From Cryptomeria japonica (Eukaryota > Streptophyta > Pinopsida > Cupressales > Cupressaceae): 64,000 nt of DNA. The notes beneath the pieces were generated by a model. It saw only the letters and a program-made list of their open reading frames with translations, ran no database searches and had not been told where the DNA came from. Position numbers and translations under genes: made by a program. Shown one piece after another: positions 10,942 to 21,242 of the stretch; the stretch's first letter is position 1, and the number at the start of each line of letters is the position of its first letter. The stretch lies in NCBI RefSeq assembly GCF_030272615.1, contig NC_081413.1:441525038-441589037 (forward strand), in the 5' to 3' direction.

Positions 10942-12032
10942 GAGGATCCACTAGATTCAATCACAAATTAGATAAGGGTTGAATACTAAGCAGATTGATT
11001 GATTATGATGTATTTTTCCCTCTTTTGTAAGTCAAAATGCTAAATTAGGGTAAGATGCTAAAATTGAAGACAAAACAAAGAAAATACTAAGCTACACATT
11101 TGGGATTTTGTTGTGCACCTAGATCTAAGTAATATAAGTTGATTTGGATCTGCCCTACGAAAAATGCCCTTAAAAAGCAGGGATCATGACATGGCAATAT
11201 GGTCCTTCGAATTTTCTGCACACCAAAAAGGGTTGCTTTGTCTTTGTGTATGAAGTTTATTTCCTGAAGTACAGTTGCACACCAGTGTCCTACACACAGA
11301 AAGAAATGGAAATAGGGGCTTTCCTTTGGTCAAACCCCAGTTTTGGAATTAACCATGAAATTGAGATAAATGTAATTGAAATGACTGAAAGGAAATCTTC
11401 TCCTTCTGAGGGCGATGTTCAATGATGACTGAAAATGAAATGATTATACCTACTAGTGAAGTTTTGCTTGCCTCCGCATGGAATTAGGGTTTCGTTAAAT
11501 AGGATGTAGATCTCCACTTCAATGCTTGAATCTTGACTTTATTGCTTCTCCAAATATTGAAGGAAGACTGAAGATGCTTAATTTCTCTAGAATGCTTGAC
11601 TGCTTGATCTCTTGTGTGCTCAATAGTAGATCATGTGATTGATAGATGCTTATGTATTTAAATGAGAGGGGGAATCCTCTTTATATACCTGTCTGTCAGG
11701 TTAATTGACTAATTTTCTGACATGCGTTGACATGGAGAGGGAAATCCCGCTCAAATTTGAAATGGGAAAAAGGGTTTTGAGGGAACCCATTTTAGGGAGG
11801 ACCATGGCGCCACACCATGGTCTTGGTGAGGACTAGGGCACCATGCTTTGGTCACCATACCTTGGTCCTACCCTATTTCAGGCTAGGATCAAGGTGTATG
11901 ACAAGGGAAAAAAATTTTAAAATTGTGTTTATGATGCGTATGAGCATAATCAGGTCTTCAATCAAGCCAAGGGGCACAAGCACTAAGGTGAAGACCCAAA
12001 TGCGGTCGAAAATTGCAACTGGTGCAATTCTA
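10942..12032. other. Unassigned repeat-like DNA
   Basis: No credible gene. Moderately AT-rich DNA with a TATA-like TTTATATACC near 11680 in a stretch that resembles an LTR promoter region, and a short internal duplication of the words ACCATG, CTTGGT and CACCAT near 11800-11870. It could be part of an older LTR interrupted by element C. Confidence 0.4.
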
Positions 12033-12632
12033 GGACACTACAGGTTCACAAACCCGAATTACACCTCTTTTGTGCACACAAGTATAAATCAAAGTTACAA
12101 ACCTGAATTACACTTCCCTTCAAAATTATATACTTAAGTGCAAATCAAGTTTGTAACCCCGATTTACACCACTTCATAGCCATGTGAAAACTCATGATAG
12201 GTGTAGGTTGGGTTTATAAAGTCTAACTACACCTAAGGCCTAAAAAATATAAGTCACACATGTTTCTGGTGTAAGGCAGGGTTACGACCTCAACTTACAC
12301 CAAGTCCTTCCCTTTGGGTGAAAGTTAGGGTCGCAACCCCGCCTTACATCAATGCCAATACACAAGGAAAATGGTGTATATTGGGGTCATAACCCCGATC
12401 TACACCAAGCACCTCCTTCATGGTGTATGGCGGGGTTATAACCCCGACATGCACCAAGCCCGACATTTTTTTCCTTTGTTTTGCAGTGATGCAAATCAGG
12501 TTTGTAAACCTAATTGCCACTACTTGCCTTTGTTTGACCCCAAGGTGCAAATCGGGTTAACAAACCTAATTTACACCAATATGTTTTTGAATCCTTTCCA
12601 ATGCAAATCAGACTTATAAGTTTGAAATGCAC
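12033..12632. repeat. Array of about 11 imperfect palindromes
   Basis: About eleven units of roughly 34 nt, each an imperfect palindrome with left arm like GGTGTAAATCGGGTT and right arm like AACCCCGATTTACACC. Starts by eye: 12033, 12081, 12138, 12200, 12268, 12317, 12373, 12422, 12488, 12544 and 12601. Spacing is 48-68 bp, and the DNA between units is not conserved. The units at 12373 and 12422 are the most symmetric. Each could fold as a hairpin on either strand. I do not recognise the family. Confidence 0.75.
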
Positions 12633-12712
12633 TTCTTGATTCACACCTCTAGTCTTTTTTGTTTAACTCTAGGAATTCTTCAAAATCCATTCTTGCAACT
12701 CCATTTTAGATA

Positions 12713-12981
12713 TCAGATTCCATATTCCAAGACCCGAGAATTTTAAACTACGGGCTACCAAGAGAGGACATGAAGAATCCATTGGTGAAGAATGTTGGGA
12801 ACAAGACGAGGATCTAGACACTTAGTCAATTTTATGCATTTTTAGTAGTGCCATTTTGTAATTCTAATTCAGACATCAAATTCCATATTCCAAGACCCAA
12901 GAATTTTAAATTACGAGCTACAAAGAGAGGACATGAAGAATCCATTGGTGAAGAATGTTAGAAACAAGACGAGGCTCTAAA
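12713..12981. repeat. 163-bp tandem duplication, split by element C
   Basis: The sequence around CATATTCCAAGACCC at 12721 recurs at 12884, 163 bp later, including the word GGACATGAAGAATCCATTGG. The second copy is cut at 12981 by the LTR of element C and resumes at 26829 after C with ACACTTAGTCAATTTCATG, which matches the end of copy 1 at about 12818. The duplication therefore predates C. Confidence 0.8.
12977..12981. repeat. Left target-site duplication of Copia C (CTAAA)
   Basis: CTAAA directly precedes the TGTTGG terminus at 12982. The same five bases directly follow the LTR end at 26828 (26829-26833). A five-bp duplication is the Copia standard. Confidence 0.85.
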
Positions 12982-13965
12982 TGTTGGTATTTTGGTATGG
13001 TTTTCTCATTGATGCCAACACCTACTAAAACACTAGCACTTTGGAGATCCAGCAGCATTCACCGGCAAGCAAGTAACTATTGCATAGTTACTGGTATATG
13101 GTTCACCGATAGGATATAATGATCACCGGCACTTGGAATGATATGGAAGACACTTAGTAATATTGAAGACATCATGTGGACATCTTATCTTAATGAATTA
13201 ATCATTGGTATATTCATATTTGCATATTTGCTTTTACCGACAAATAGGTCCAGGGTTATCTAGGGTTACACCGACAGGTTTATATTTTCCAGATCAGCAT
13301 GGCACGCTATGGAGATGATTAATTATTGTTGTAAATGCATTAAGCTGACATGTTCAATCGGTTATTGCATCGGATATTATATTGTTTGTAAAATGTTTTT
13401 ATTGTAATATCTTGTAGAGCCGACCTACTAAAATTGGTCTTAGGTTATGGTATAAATGTAAGATCTTATTTGTAAGATCAAGTGTGGAATGCGAAAAAGA
13501 ATTGTGTGAAGGTATATGCGAGATTAAGCAGTGCAATACATGCAGACATCATTTGAAGGTGAAGCTAGGTTTTTGTGAAAGCATATCAGCATTACACTGG
13601 TACTGAATCCAGCATGTGAAGATGCTATTTTGTGCAGTACATTCTTATTGGATTTAACCATCCAACTATAGTCAGTGTGACTCCCATTTTGTGATTGAGC
13701 AGTGAGCTCTAGGTTGTTGGCCTTTCTGCATGTGCAGACCCCATTTATGTACACTTACTATCTGCAATAGTATCATCTGATTATGGGTAAGGTTCCCCAC
13801 CGTGGTTTTTCCCTTATAGGGTTTCCACATACAAATATTGGTGTTATGTGTTGTGGATGACTTTGTGTTTATGTTTCATGCATTAATCTTTACCGGTATA
13901 ACAATTAACTATTAAAACTGTCTACCGACATACTTAACTGGTTTACCGGTATTAAGCATTAAGTT
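12982..13965 (+). repeat. 5' LTR of Copia C, first part
   Basis: Starts TGTTGGTATTTTGG and matches the 3' LTR from 25769. A TATA-like GGTATAAATG lies near 13449. The shared LTR motif CACCGTGGTTTTTCCC lies near 13799. It is cut at 13965 by the LINE; the last bases CATTAAGTT form part of the LINE target duplication. Confidence 0.9.
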
Positions 13966-14139
13966 TTTGATTAAGTAAAAACAGGTTTAAGGGACCCAAA
14001 ACCCGATTACATTCGAAAGATATCCAAGAACGAAACAAAACAAGATAGCTGCAAAAGACCAACAAAAAAATCAGCAGTAGAGAAAGGGACAGCAAGAGGC
14101 CAGCAAGAAATTGGCCCCAAGCCCAGCATTACAAGTTAA
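13966..14139 (-). other. LINE 3' untranslated end
   Basis: Sequence between the ORF3 stop and the target duplication. The element strand holds GGGTTTTGGGTCCCTTAAAC and a T run, ending in a five-A tail. This is a short tail compared with the long poly(A) of many LINEs. Confidence 0.5.
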
Positions 14140-15430
14140 TTAAAAACTCTTCATAGTTTCCTCAGCATTCTATACCAAGAGCATCATCGCCTTGGCCACT
14201 TCCCTTAGGTCATTCTTTTCCTGTCCCAACTAGCTCTCTTTCATTTTGGTGTCCTTCCCAATAGTGGTCTACCTAGTTCTGCGTCTAGGGTTCTGGTGGG
14301 TGAGGCTGGAGGTTGGAGCATCTTCTATAATTACCAGGTTTTTATCCTAATTTTTCCTTTCCAAATGATCCACCAAAGTGTTCATATTCTTGGAAGAAAC
14401 TTTAAGGACCTGGAGGCTATGGTTCATGAGGCTTTTCAAAGCCTTCTCATTACGGGCGATCTGGGTGTTGATGTTGTCTTTGTCCTCCTCCACCTTCTCT
14501 TTCAGAGTTCTAATAACATCCTCCAAATGTTTCAGGTCCCCTTTGATCAGATCTTTCTCCACCCAGTCCTCCATCTCCATTTCCTCCTCAACTTCACTGT
14601 TTTCCGTATCCTCATTCTGTTTCCCTGAGTCATAAATCTTAATTAGCTTATTAATCTTATCTTCCAGTTCCCTTTGCTTACCTTGCATACTGGTGATGTT
14701 TTCGACAACCCATTTCTAGAAGTTGAAGAATTCCAAAGTGCAGTTACGAGTGGTGTCCAAGATGGTGTTCGTAGAGTCCTTGCCTTGTTCAGTCTCCTCA
14801 GAGTTAGGGTTGTCATACTCCTTAGGATTCAGAGCAGCATTCTCACTTTCTGAGCCCTTAGGGTTAGAGTGAGGGTTTTCAGAATTACCCCCTTCCTCCC
14901 CTTCACCATAGTTCTCATCCTTATTTTGCTCCATTTCAGTATCAGTGTCCTTATCCTTTTTCTCTTCTTCATCATAATGCACCTCCTTTTCCTCATGCTC
15001 TATTTCAGCTTTCCTTTTTTTGTGGGTAGGGGTGTTGGGCTGATCCCCATTCGAGTCAGAGTCTTTGCAGCTCTCAGAGATATGAGCATTAATGATCAAA
15101 GGGTCATCCTTGGTTGCCCTAGCCTTATCCTTTAGATGTTCATATATTAGCAGTATGAGCCCCTGGTGGGCTAAAGGGTAAGAGTTAGGCTTTTTAGCAT
15201 GGTTTGCAAGGCTCTCATTTAGAGAGGACACTAAATAGAAGGGCAGGGATATTTTAGCCCCATGACAAAAATGGTTCAGAATAGCGAAATGATAGTTATA
15301 TTTTTTTGTAAATCTGCCATCCACGGTCAAATACTCCATTAAAATCCTTAGAACTTTTTGCCAAAAAGGCTTTACCTACTAGGGAGTGTAGTAGCAGATG
15401 TTGTCCTTCTTCACAAGCTTGCCCTTGCCA
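14140..15430 (-). pseudogene. LINE ORF3, unidentified acidic coiled-coil protein
   Basis: One frame of about 430 codons runs from near 15430 to a TAA at 14140, interrupted by about seven TAG codons and no TGA. The N-terminal part (around KPFWQKVLRILMEYLTVDGR) is mixed and looks folded. Residues about 100-250 are highly charged and low-complexity (runs of Glu, Lys, Asp, Asn) with a basic KKRKAE patch that could be a nuclear signal. The C-terminal part is Glu/Lys-rich with heptads, likely coiled coil. It starts exactly where the ORF2 RNase H stops matching its family, in another frame. Plant L1 elements normally have two ORFs, so this looks captured or fused. I do not recognise it. Confidence 0.6.
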
Positions 15431-18400
15431 AATTTTTTTGAATTTGAATTCCTTAGCTAGCTGGAGGCTCTTTAGCATTGCCAGAGCTTCAACCACATGG
15501 TTATTTTGGACCCCAAGAGGAGAAGAAAAAGAAGCAATGCAAATTCCTTGAGCATTTCTAATAACTCCTCCACCACTAGCCTTTCCAGGGTTCCCTTTAG
15601 CCACCCCATCAAAATTAACCTTTATCCAGTCATATTCAGGAAAACGCCAGACAATGTTATCTCTCTTATTCTTATTTTCTGATCTATAGACCTTATGCAC
15701 TAGGTTCCATTCAGTGAGGATGTCTCTTTCCATATCATTCATATTAGTAACAGACCATTGTTGATTATTCTTGTGAGGAATATTGATGTTCTCCTTTAAA
15801 GCCCTGCAGATTTTTTCAAAGACCACCTGAGTGTTACACTTAGCTTCCCTAAATATCCTATTATTTCTTTCTTTCCAAATGCCCCAACAAATCATGGGGA
15901 GGGTCAAAGACCAAAGGTTCTTGATAATTGGGCATTTGGTTGGAAAATTCCATTGCGAGATAATATCCTTGATACTCTTGTTCATAACCCAATTAACTTT
16001 CCATTTTTCCCATATTTTGCACCAAATATCCCAAGTAAAAGAGCAGTGAAAAAAGAGATGATCAATTGATTCGCCCTCCTTCTAGCATAGCTTACATCTA
16101 TTAGGGAATTTGAAACCTCTTCGGATTAAATTGTGAAGAGTAAGGGTACTATTACGAGAAGCAAGCCAAAATAAATTGTTGACTTTAGGGATCAAAATGT
16201 TGTTCCAAACTTTACTCCAAATGGGATTGTTGGTTTGAGAAAAGGTGTTTTTATAGGCTGAGGCAACCGTAAATTCACCTTTAGGATCACTTTTCCAGAG
16301 GAAAACATCATCATAGTCTTTGTTAGGGGAAAAGGACAACAACTCCTTCTAGAGGGAGGAAAATCCAGAATGAAATTCATCAAACCTAACCCACTTGTCC
16401 TCCTTCCAGTAGTCACACACCATAAGCCCAAACCTCCTTTTACACTCCTCAATAATTTGACTATTGTTTTGATCATAAAGAGCTTCATTCTTCATCCAGG
16501 GGTCTTCCCAAAACCTTATTTTGTCACCTTTTCCAAGGACCCATCCAGCACCAGCTTTTGCCACTTTTATGGATTTAGTAATGCTATTCTAGATGAAGGA
16601 TCCAACAGGGATGTCTTCAGAGTTAAGGACCCCTTGGATAGGCTGATTCTGGATGTATTTGTCAAACCAAATTTGATTCCAATCTTTCTTAGTATCATAG
16701 GCTCTCCATAATTGTTTAGCAAGAAGAGCTTTGTTAAAGGTTTTTAGAGCTTTAATCCCCAACCCCCCTTTGTTATTTGGTCTACACACTTTGTCCCAAG
16801 CAACCAAGGGTATTCTCTTTTTTTCTTCCACTCCTGACCATAAAAATCTCTTCTGGATTCTTTCCATTGCTTCAACAAATTTAGTCGGGATACCAAATAG
16901 GCTGAGGGCATAAACAGGGAGATTTTAAAGAGTAGCTTGAAGGAGCTGCAGTTTTCCAGCCTGAGATAACATTGAGCCTTTCCATCCAGCAAGTCTTTTA
17001 TTGAATTTATCAATAAGCATATTCCAGAAAGAATTTGGGGGAGCTAAACCCAAGGGAAGACCCAGATAGGTGGAAGGGAGCATTTCCACTTTGCACCCAG
17101 TAATTTTAGCAATTTTATGTTGTCTTATGACTGGAGTATTCAGGAAGTAAATAGTTGATTTGTCCCAATTGACTTGTTGACCAGTAGCCAAAGCATAGGA
17201 GTTAAGAGCAATTTTGAAGGCATCAGCCTCCTTGATAGAAGAATATCCCATGAGGATAGTGTCATCAACAAACTATTGATGAGTGCAAAAAACATTGGTT
17301 GAGGAAGGTTGAAGACCTTTGATAGTTTTGCTTTGTTTCAAATTGTGAATCAATTTGCTCATACTTTTAGCCAAAATGGTAAAAAGGATAGGAGATATGG
17401 GATCTCCTTATTTGAGCCCTCTTGAAGTTTTAAAAAAATTGGTAGGAGATCCATTAATCAGAATAGCGAACATAGGAGTGGTGATCAACTCTCTGATTAT
17501 TTTGTTTACCTTTTCATCAAAACCAAAAAACCCCATGATTTTGAAGAGAACATCCCACTCCACTCTATCATAAGCCTTCGCCAAATCCAACTTTATCAAG
17601 AAACCTTATTTTTTAGCAGCACTGAGGGAATGAATATTCTCATGAACAAGAATAATTGAGTCCAGAATCTGCCTACCAGGAACAAAACCTTTTTGCTCCT
17701 CAGAGATGATGAAGGGAAGCACCACCAAAATTCTAGTGATCATAACTTTGGATATAATTTTGTAGAAAGAGTTACATAGGCTAATTGGCCTAAAATTTCC
17801 CATAGAGTCTGCCCTAGCAACTTTGGGGATTAGGGCTATAAAAGTGGAGTTGAGTTCCTTAAGGATTCTTCTAGATCTAAAGAATTCTTTGACCACATTA
17901 ACCGTGTCTTCCCCCACAATATGCTAGAATTCTTGGAAGAAAAACATAGGGAAACCGTCAGGACCTGGAGCTTTATCCCCTTGAAATGAAAAGACAGCTT
18001 TTTTTATTTCTCCAGCAGAAGGGATAGTAGTAAGGGCCTTATTCTAAATAGGGTTAATGACCTTAGGAATAATATTAACCAAATTGAGTTGGTGGGTCTG
18101 ATCAATGTCCTTGTTACTAGTAAGGAGTTGATTGAAGAATCCGGCAGCTTCATCCTTGATTTCATCCTTATTAAGTAGAGTGTTATTTTCAACAATCAGT
18201 CTTGTGATTCTATTCGCTGCCTTGTGTTTTAGAGAAGTCATATGGAAAAATTTAGTGTTTATGTCCCCTGCCTTCAACCATATGGCCCTAGATCTCTGCC
18301 TCCAATAGATTTCTTCCCTAGAGATAATGTTGTGGATTTTGACTAGAACATCATCTTCCATGGCTTTGGAATACTTTTTGTAGCCTTCTTTCTGTATTGA

Positions 18401-19339
18401 ATTTTGTATCTGGTCCAATTCCTCCTTTAGTTTTTTCTTTGAATCAAAGATATCACCAAAGACCTTCTTGTTCCAAGTCTTAATATTGGTTTTGATGTTT
18501 TTAAGTTTTTTAGCAACTTTATACATGGCAGTTCCATTAACATCAAGATTCCACTAGTTAGCAATAGAATTTTCAAGATTAGGGTGGGAGGTCCACATCT
18601 TTTCGAACCGAAAAGGGAATCTCTGATTATTCTTAAAATTCTCAGCAACAAAAGAGATGGGATAATGGTTTGACCCAATTCTATTAATAACAGAAAGGGA
18701 GCATCTATGAGAAAGAATCCAATCATTAGTAACAAGGGATCTATCAAGTCTTACCTGGATGAGATCTTCACCATCCCTTTGGTTAGACCAAGTGTAGGAA
18801 TCCCCGTTGAGATCCATATCAATGAGAGAATTGTCATTAATAAAGTCCATCAGGTCAGATCTGTTGTCTGGTTGAGCTTGACTACCCCCAAATTTTTCAA
18901 TGTCTTGCAGAGGAGTATTGAAATCTCCCATCACAACCCAGCTGTTCAGAGGGAAGGAATTTCTTTTATGCTAAATTTTATTCCAGAATTTACTTCTAGC
19001 AGATTTGGAGTTAGGGGCATAGATATTAGTGATGACACATTCCTTACCATAAATGATGCTTTTAGCTTTTAGGGATAAAATATTGCCATCAACATCAATC
19101 ATATCTCCAAAGGTTGTCCTTTTATTCCAGAATATAGCAACCCCTCCAGAGGCTCCATTCGAGCTACTGCCACAAGCCCCTCCATTTTTGAAAAACTTTA
19201 ATTTCTCCACTTTCTCTTTACTCATTTTGGTTTCTTGAACCAGGATAATATCCGGATTTTGATCTCGAAAGAGGTTCCTTAATATATCCTATTTATTGAG
19301 ACCATTTAGGCCTCTGATGTTCCAAGATATTACCTTCAT
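15430..19339 (-). pseudogene. LINE ORF2: endonuclease, RT, truncated RNase H
   Basis: A single frame of about 1300 codons starts MKVISWNIRGLNG at 19339, with about nine TAG, three TAA, no TGA and no frameshift that I can see. Domains in order: APE-type endonuclease (SWNIRGLN, QETK, YAPN, GDFN; the final SDH reads SNH, so a catalytic Asp is lost), linker, RT with NFRPISLCN, KLDLAKAYDRVEW, GDPISP and FVDDTILMG, zf-RVT region ending CKLC near 16082, then an RNase H start with KVNFDGVAKGNPG. The RNase H match ends after LAKEFKFKKIW near 15430, about halfway through the usual domain, where ORF3 sequence begins. It would nick target DNA and copy element RNA; now inactive. Confidence 0.88.
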
Positions 19340-19608
19340 TTGGAAGCCTGAGGGTAGGATTCCTTAATAGTTAGCTGCCTTCCATCAGCTATGTTTTGCT
19401 TACTCTCCTGGTCCCTATGCCATTTCATAGTTTTGCATCCTGGTGGGGATCTTGAAGCCCCAAAATCAGCCTTAGATCTGGTTCTGGTTTTTACTCCATT
19501 AAGGCCTCCTACCTTCTTGGTTTTAATTTTCTTTCCATTTCCTGTTGTGTTTTCTTCTTGTTCTGCTCTAGACTCATCTTACATGTTGCTCCATAGGTCT
19601 TCTCTTTT

Positions 19609-21093
19609 CTAGGATGATGTAGTCATATCGACTCTTATGTTCTGGAATAAGGCATTTAAGTTTGTCTGCGGTGACCCAAACTTGTTACTCCTTCCCAGTT
19701 TTATTTCATGTTCTTGAAACTCCTCCTCTAAATAGTGTTCATCTTTTTTTGATATAGGTTCCTGAAAAGCCTCAGGATGAGAATCAGTGATATTCTCAAT
19801 CTCACCATCTTCAAGTGTCTCTTCATTGATTTCATTCTCCTTCACCTGTGTCTGTAGAGCCTCAAAGGTATTGCCTATTTTAATCTCAAACTCCCTAGTT
19901 TCATTCTTTTTATTCCCCTTCAAAGGGGGGTTCTCGGGAGGGTCAGTGCTATCTGCTTCCAGTTGTTCAGATATATTAACCAAGTTTCCACTTTTTTCTT
20001 CTAACTTGTTACAGTCTTTGTTATTATTTTTTTCTTTCCATACCTGTTTATGAATATTTGTCATCACATGTTTTTTAGGGTTGCTGGGGCAAGCCTTAGC
20101 CCAGTGACCTGCTTATTTGCAAGAAAAGCAAACAAAGGGAAGAGATTCAAATTCTATTGATTGTTCCCATAACCCAAGTTTGGAATTTATGTCAATAGTG
20201 CTTGGGAGGTACATATTCTATGATATGTTGATGCAGATGTGCGCATACACCAATCTCTTGCGAGCTACTGTCATTGGGTCTATTGCAACAAGCTCCCCAA
20301 AGGAGTTAGCGATTCCTGAGAAAACATCCTCCACCTAGTATTCCAACGGCAGCCCAAGCAACCTAACCCACACCAAAGCAGATTCAAAGAAAGAATCATT
20401 GAGTTCCATGTTAGGAGACCATTTTCTAACAGAAAGAGAAGATTTGCCAAACATCCAGGGGCCACCACTTAAAGCAACTTCCATATCTTCCCCGCAGGAG
20501 AAAGAAAAAACAAAAAAGCCTCTAGGCAAGGCAGAGACATCAACCTGTCCTTTCATTCTCCATTTTCTCTTAACAAAGGACCTAACATCCTCAATATTAG
20601 GTTGAGGTCCAACAAATTTCTCCACCAAAGAAAAAGACATTAAAGAGATGCTATGATCAATAACTATATTAGGAATCTCAATCGCAAGTTTACCCATTCT
20701 ATTATCTGATATATCCTTCACAAAGGGGAAAGATGATTTACTAGTCGGTTTACCAGGTGCTTTTCTTGCAAAGAGACTATTCCAGGGTTTAGGTATTCGC
20801 CCCTCCTTGATATTTTCTGAGTCAAACTTCACCGCCTCAGGGCTCGAATCTTGAGAATCTTTTAAGTTTTCATGATCGGGAGGAGGGTCCCATATTCGTG
20901 GGTCCCCATCCTGCCTTCCATCCTCATCATTAGATGCTTGTCCTTGAGCTGCAGTGGAATCATAACTAGAGGATCCAACATCGTTGTTCCCTCCATTTCT
21001 CGATTTAAAATTTCCCACTGCAAATGATGTTCCCTCCGTTGTTCCCTCCATTGCTCTGTGAGAAGTTGAACTCTTGTTGATAATTGTTTGCAT
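19609..21093 (-). pseudogene. LINE ORF1: DUF4283 and zinc-knuckle protein
   Basis: One frame of about 495 codons with three internal stops (two TAG, one TAA) between 20335 and 20068. The N-terminus is low-complexity (Gly, Asn, Ser, Asp). A DUF4283-like region follows (LVEKFVGPQPN, FVKRKWRMKGQVDVSALP, GGPWMFGKSSLSVRKW), then a zinc knuckle CFSCK-stop-AGHWAKAC at about 20115-20095 whose fifth residue is the TAA. The C-terminal part is acidic and Asn-rich. ORF1 of plant L1 elements binds element RNA. The first ATG lies at 21093, almost at the element edge; an ATG near 21051 (MEGTTEG) is an alternative start. Confidence 0.85.
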
Positions 21094-21098
21094 TTAAA

Positions 21099-21186
21099 CA
21101 TTAAGTTAGTTAAGTTGTTTTGGTTTGAATTTATTTGACAACTGATTCACCCCCCCCCCCCTCTCAATTGTCTCCAGGACCTAACA
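21099..21186 (+). repeat. 5' LTR of Copia C, last part
   Basis: Resumes with CATTAAGTT after the LINE and ends CCTAACA at 21186. It contains a run of about 12 C near 21150, against about 7 in the 3' LTR, showing a hypervariable homopolymer near the LTR end. Confidence 0.9.
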
Positions 21187-21188
21187 AT

Positions 21189-21200
21189 TGGTATCAGAGC
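21189..21200 (+). other. tRNA-iMet primer-binding site, Copia C
   Basis: TGGTATCAGAGC, the canonical plant Copia primer-binding site, two bases after the LTR end. Confidence 0.92.
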
Positions 21201-21242
21201 TTAGTCCTCTTTTGCAGAAGTTTAACAACTTGAGGAGATCCA

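Larger units (their letters stand above)
13966..21098 (-). mobile_element. L1-type LINE with an extra 3' ORF
   Basis: Minus-strand non-LTR retrotransposon inside C's 5' LTR. The LTR word CATTAAGTT occurs at both junctions (13957-13965 and 21099-21107), extendable to 12 bp with one mismatch: a LINE target-site duplication. The element strand carries ORF1 (DUF4283 and zinc knuckle), ORF2 (endonuclease, RT, RNase H) and an unidentified ORF3, ending in a short A-rich tail (TAATCAAAAA). ORF1 begins about 5 nt from the 5' end, so the element is probably 5'-truncated or has lost its leader. Frames are conserved almost throughout; decay is by nonsense changes. Confidence 0.9.

Noticed and set aside
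11186-12137. ORFs of 79 and 106 codons
   Set aside because: No motif, no conserved start context; they sit in repeat-like DNA between two elements.
12033-12632. CRISPR-like array
   Set aside because: Units are imperfect palindromes differing between copies, spacing varies, and the genome is eukaryotic with no cas genes.
14347-14688. Separate small coiled-coil gene
   Set aside because: It is in the same frame as 15339-14716, separated by one TAG, so it is treated as part of LINE ORF3.
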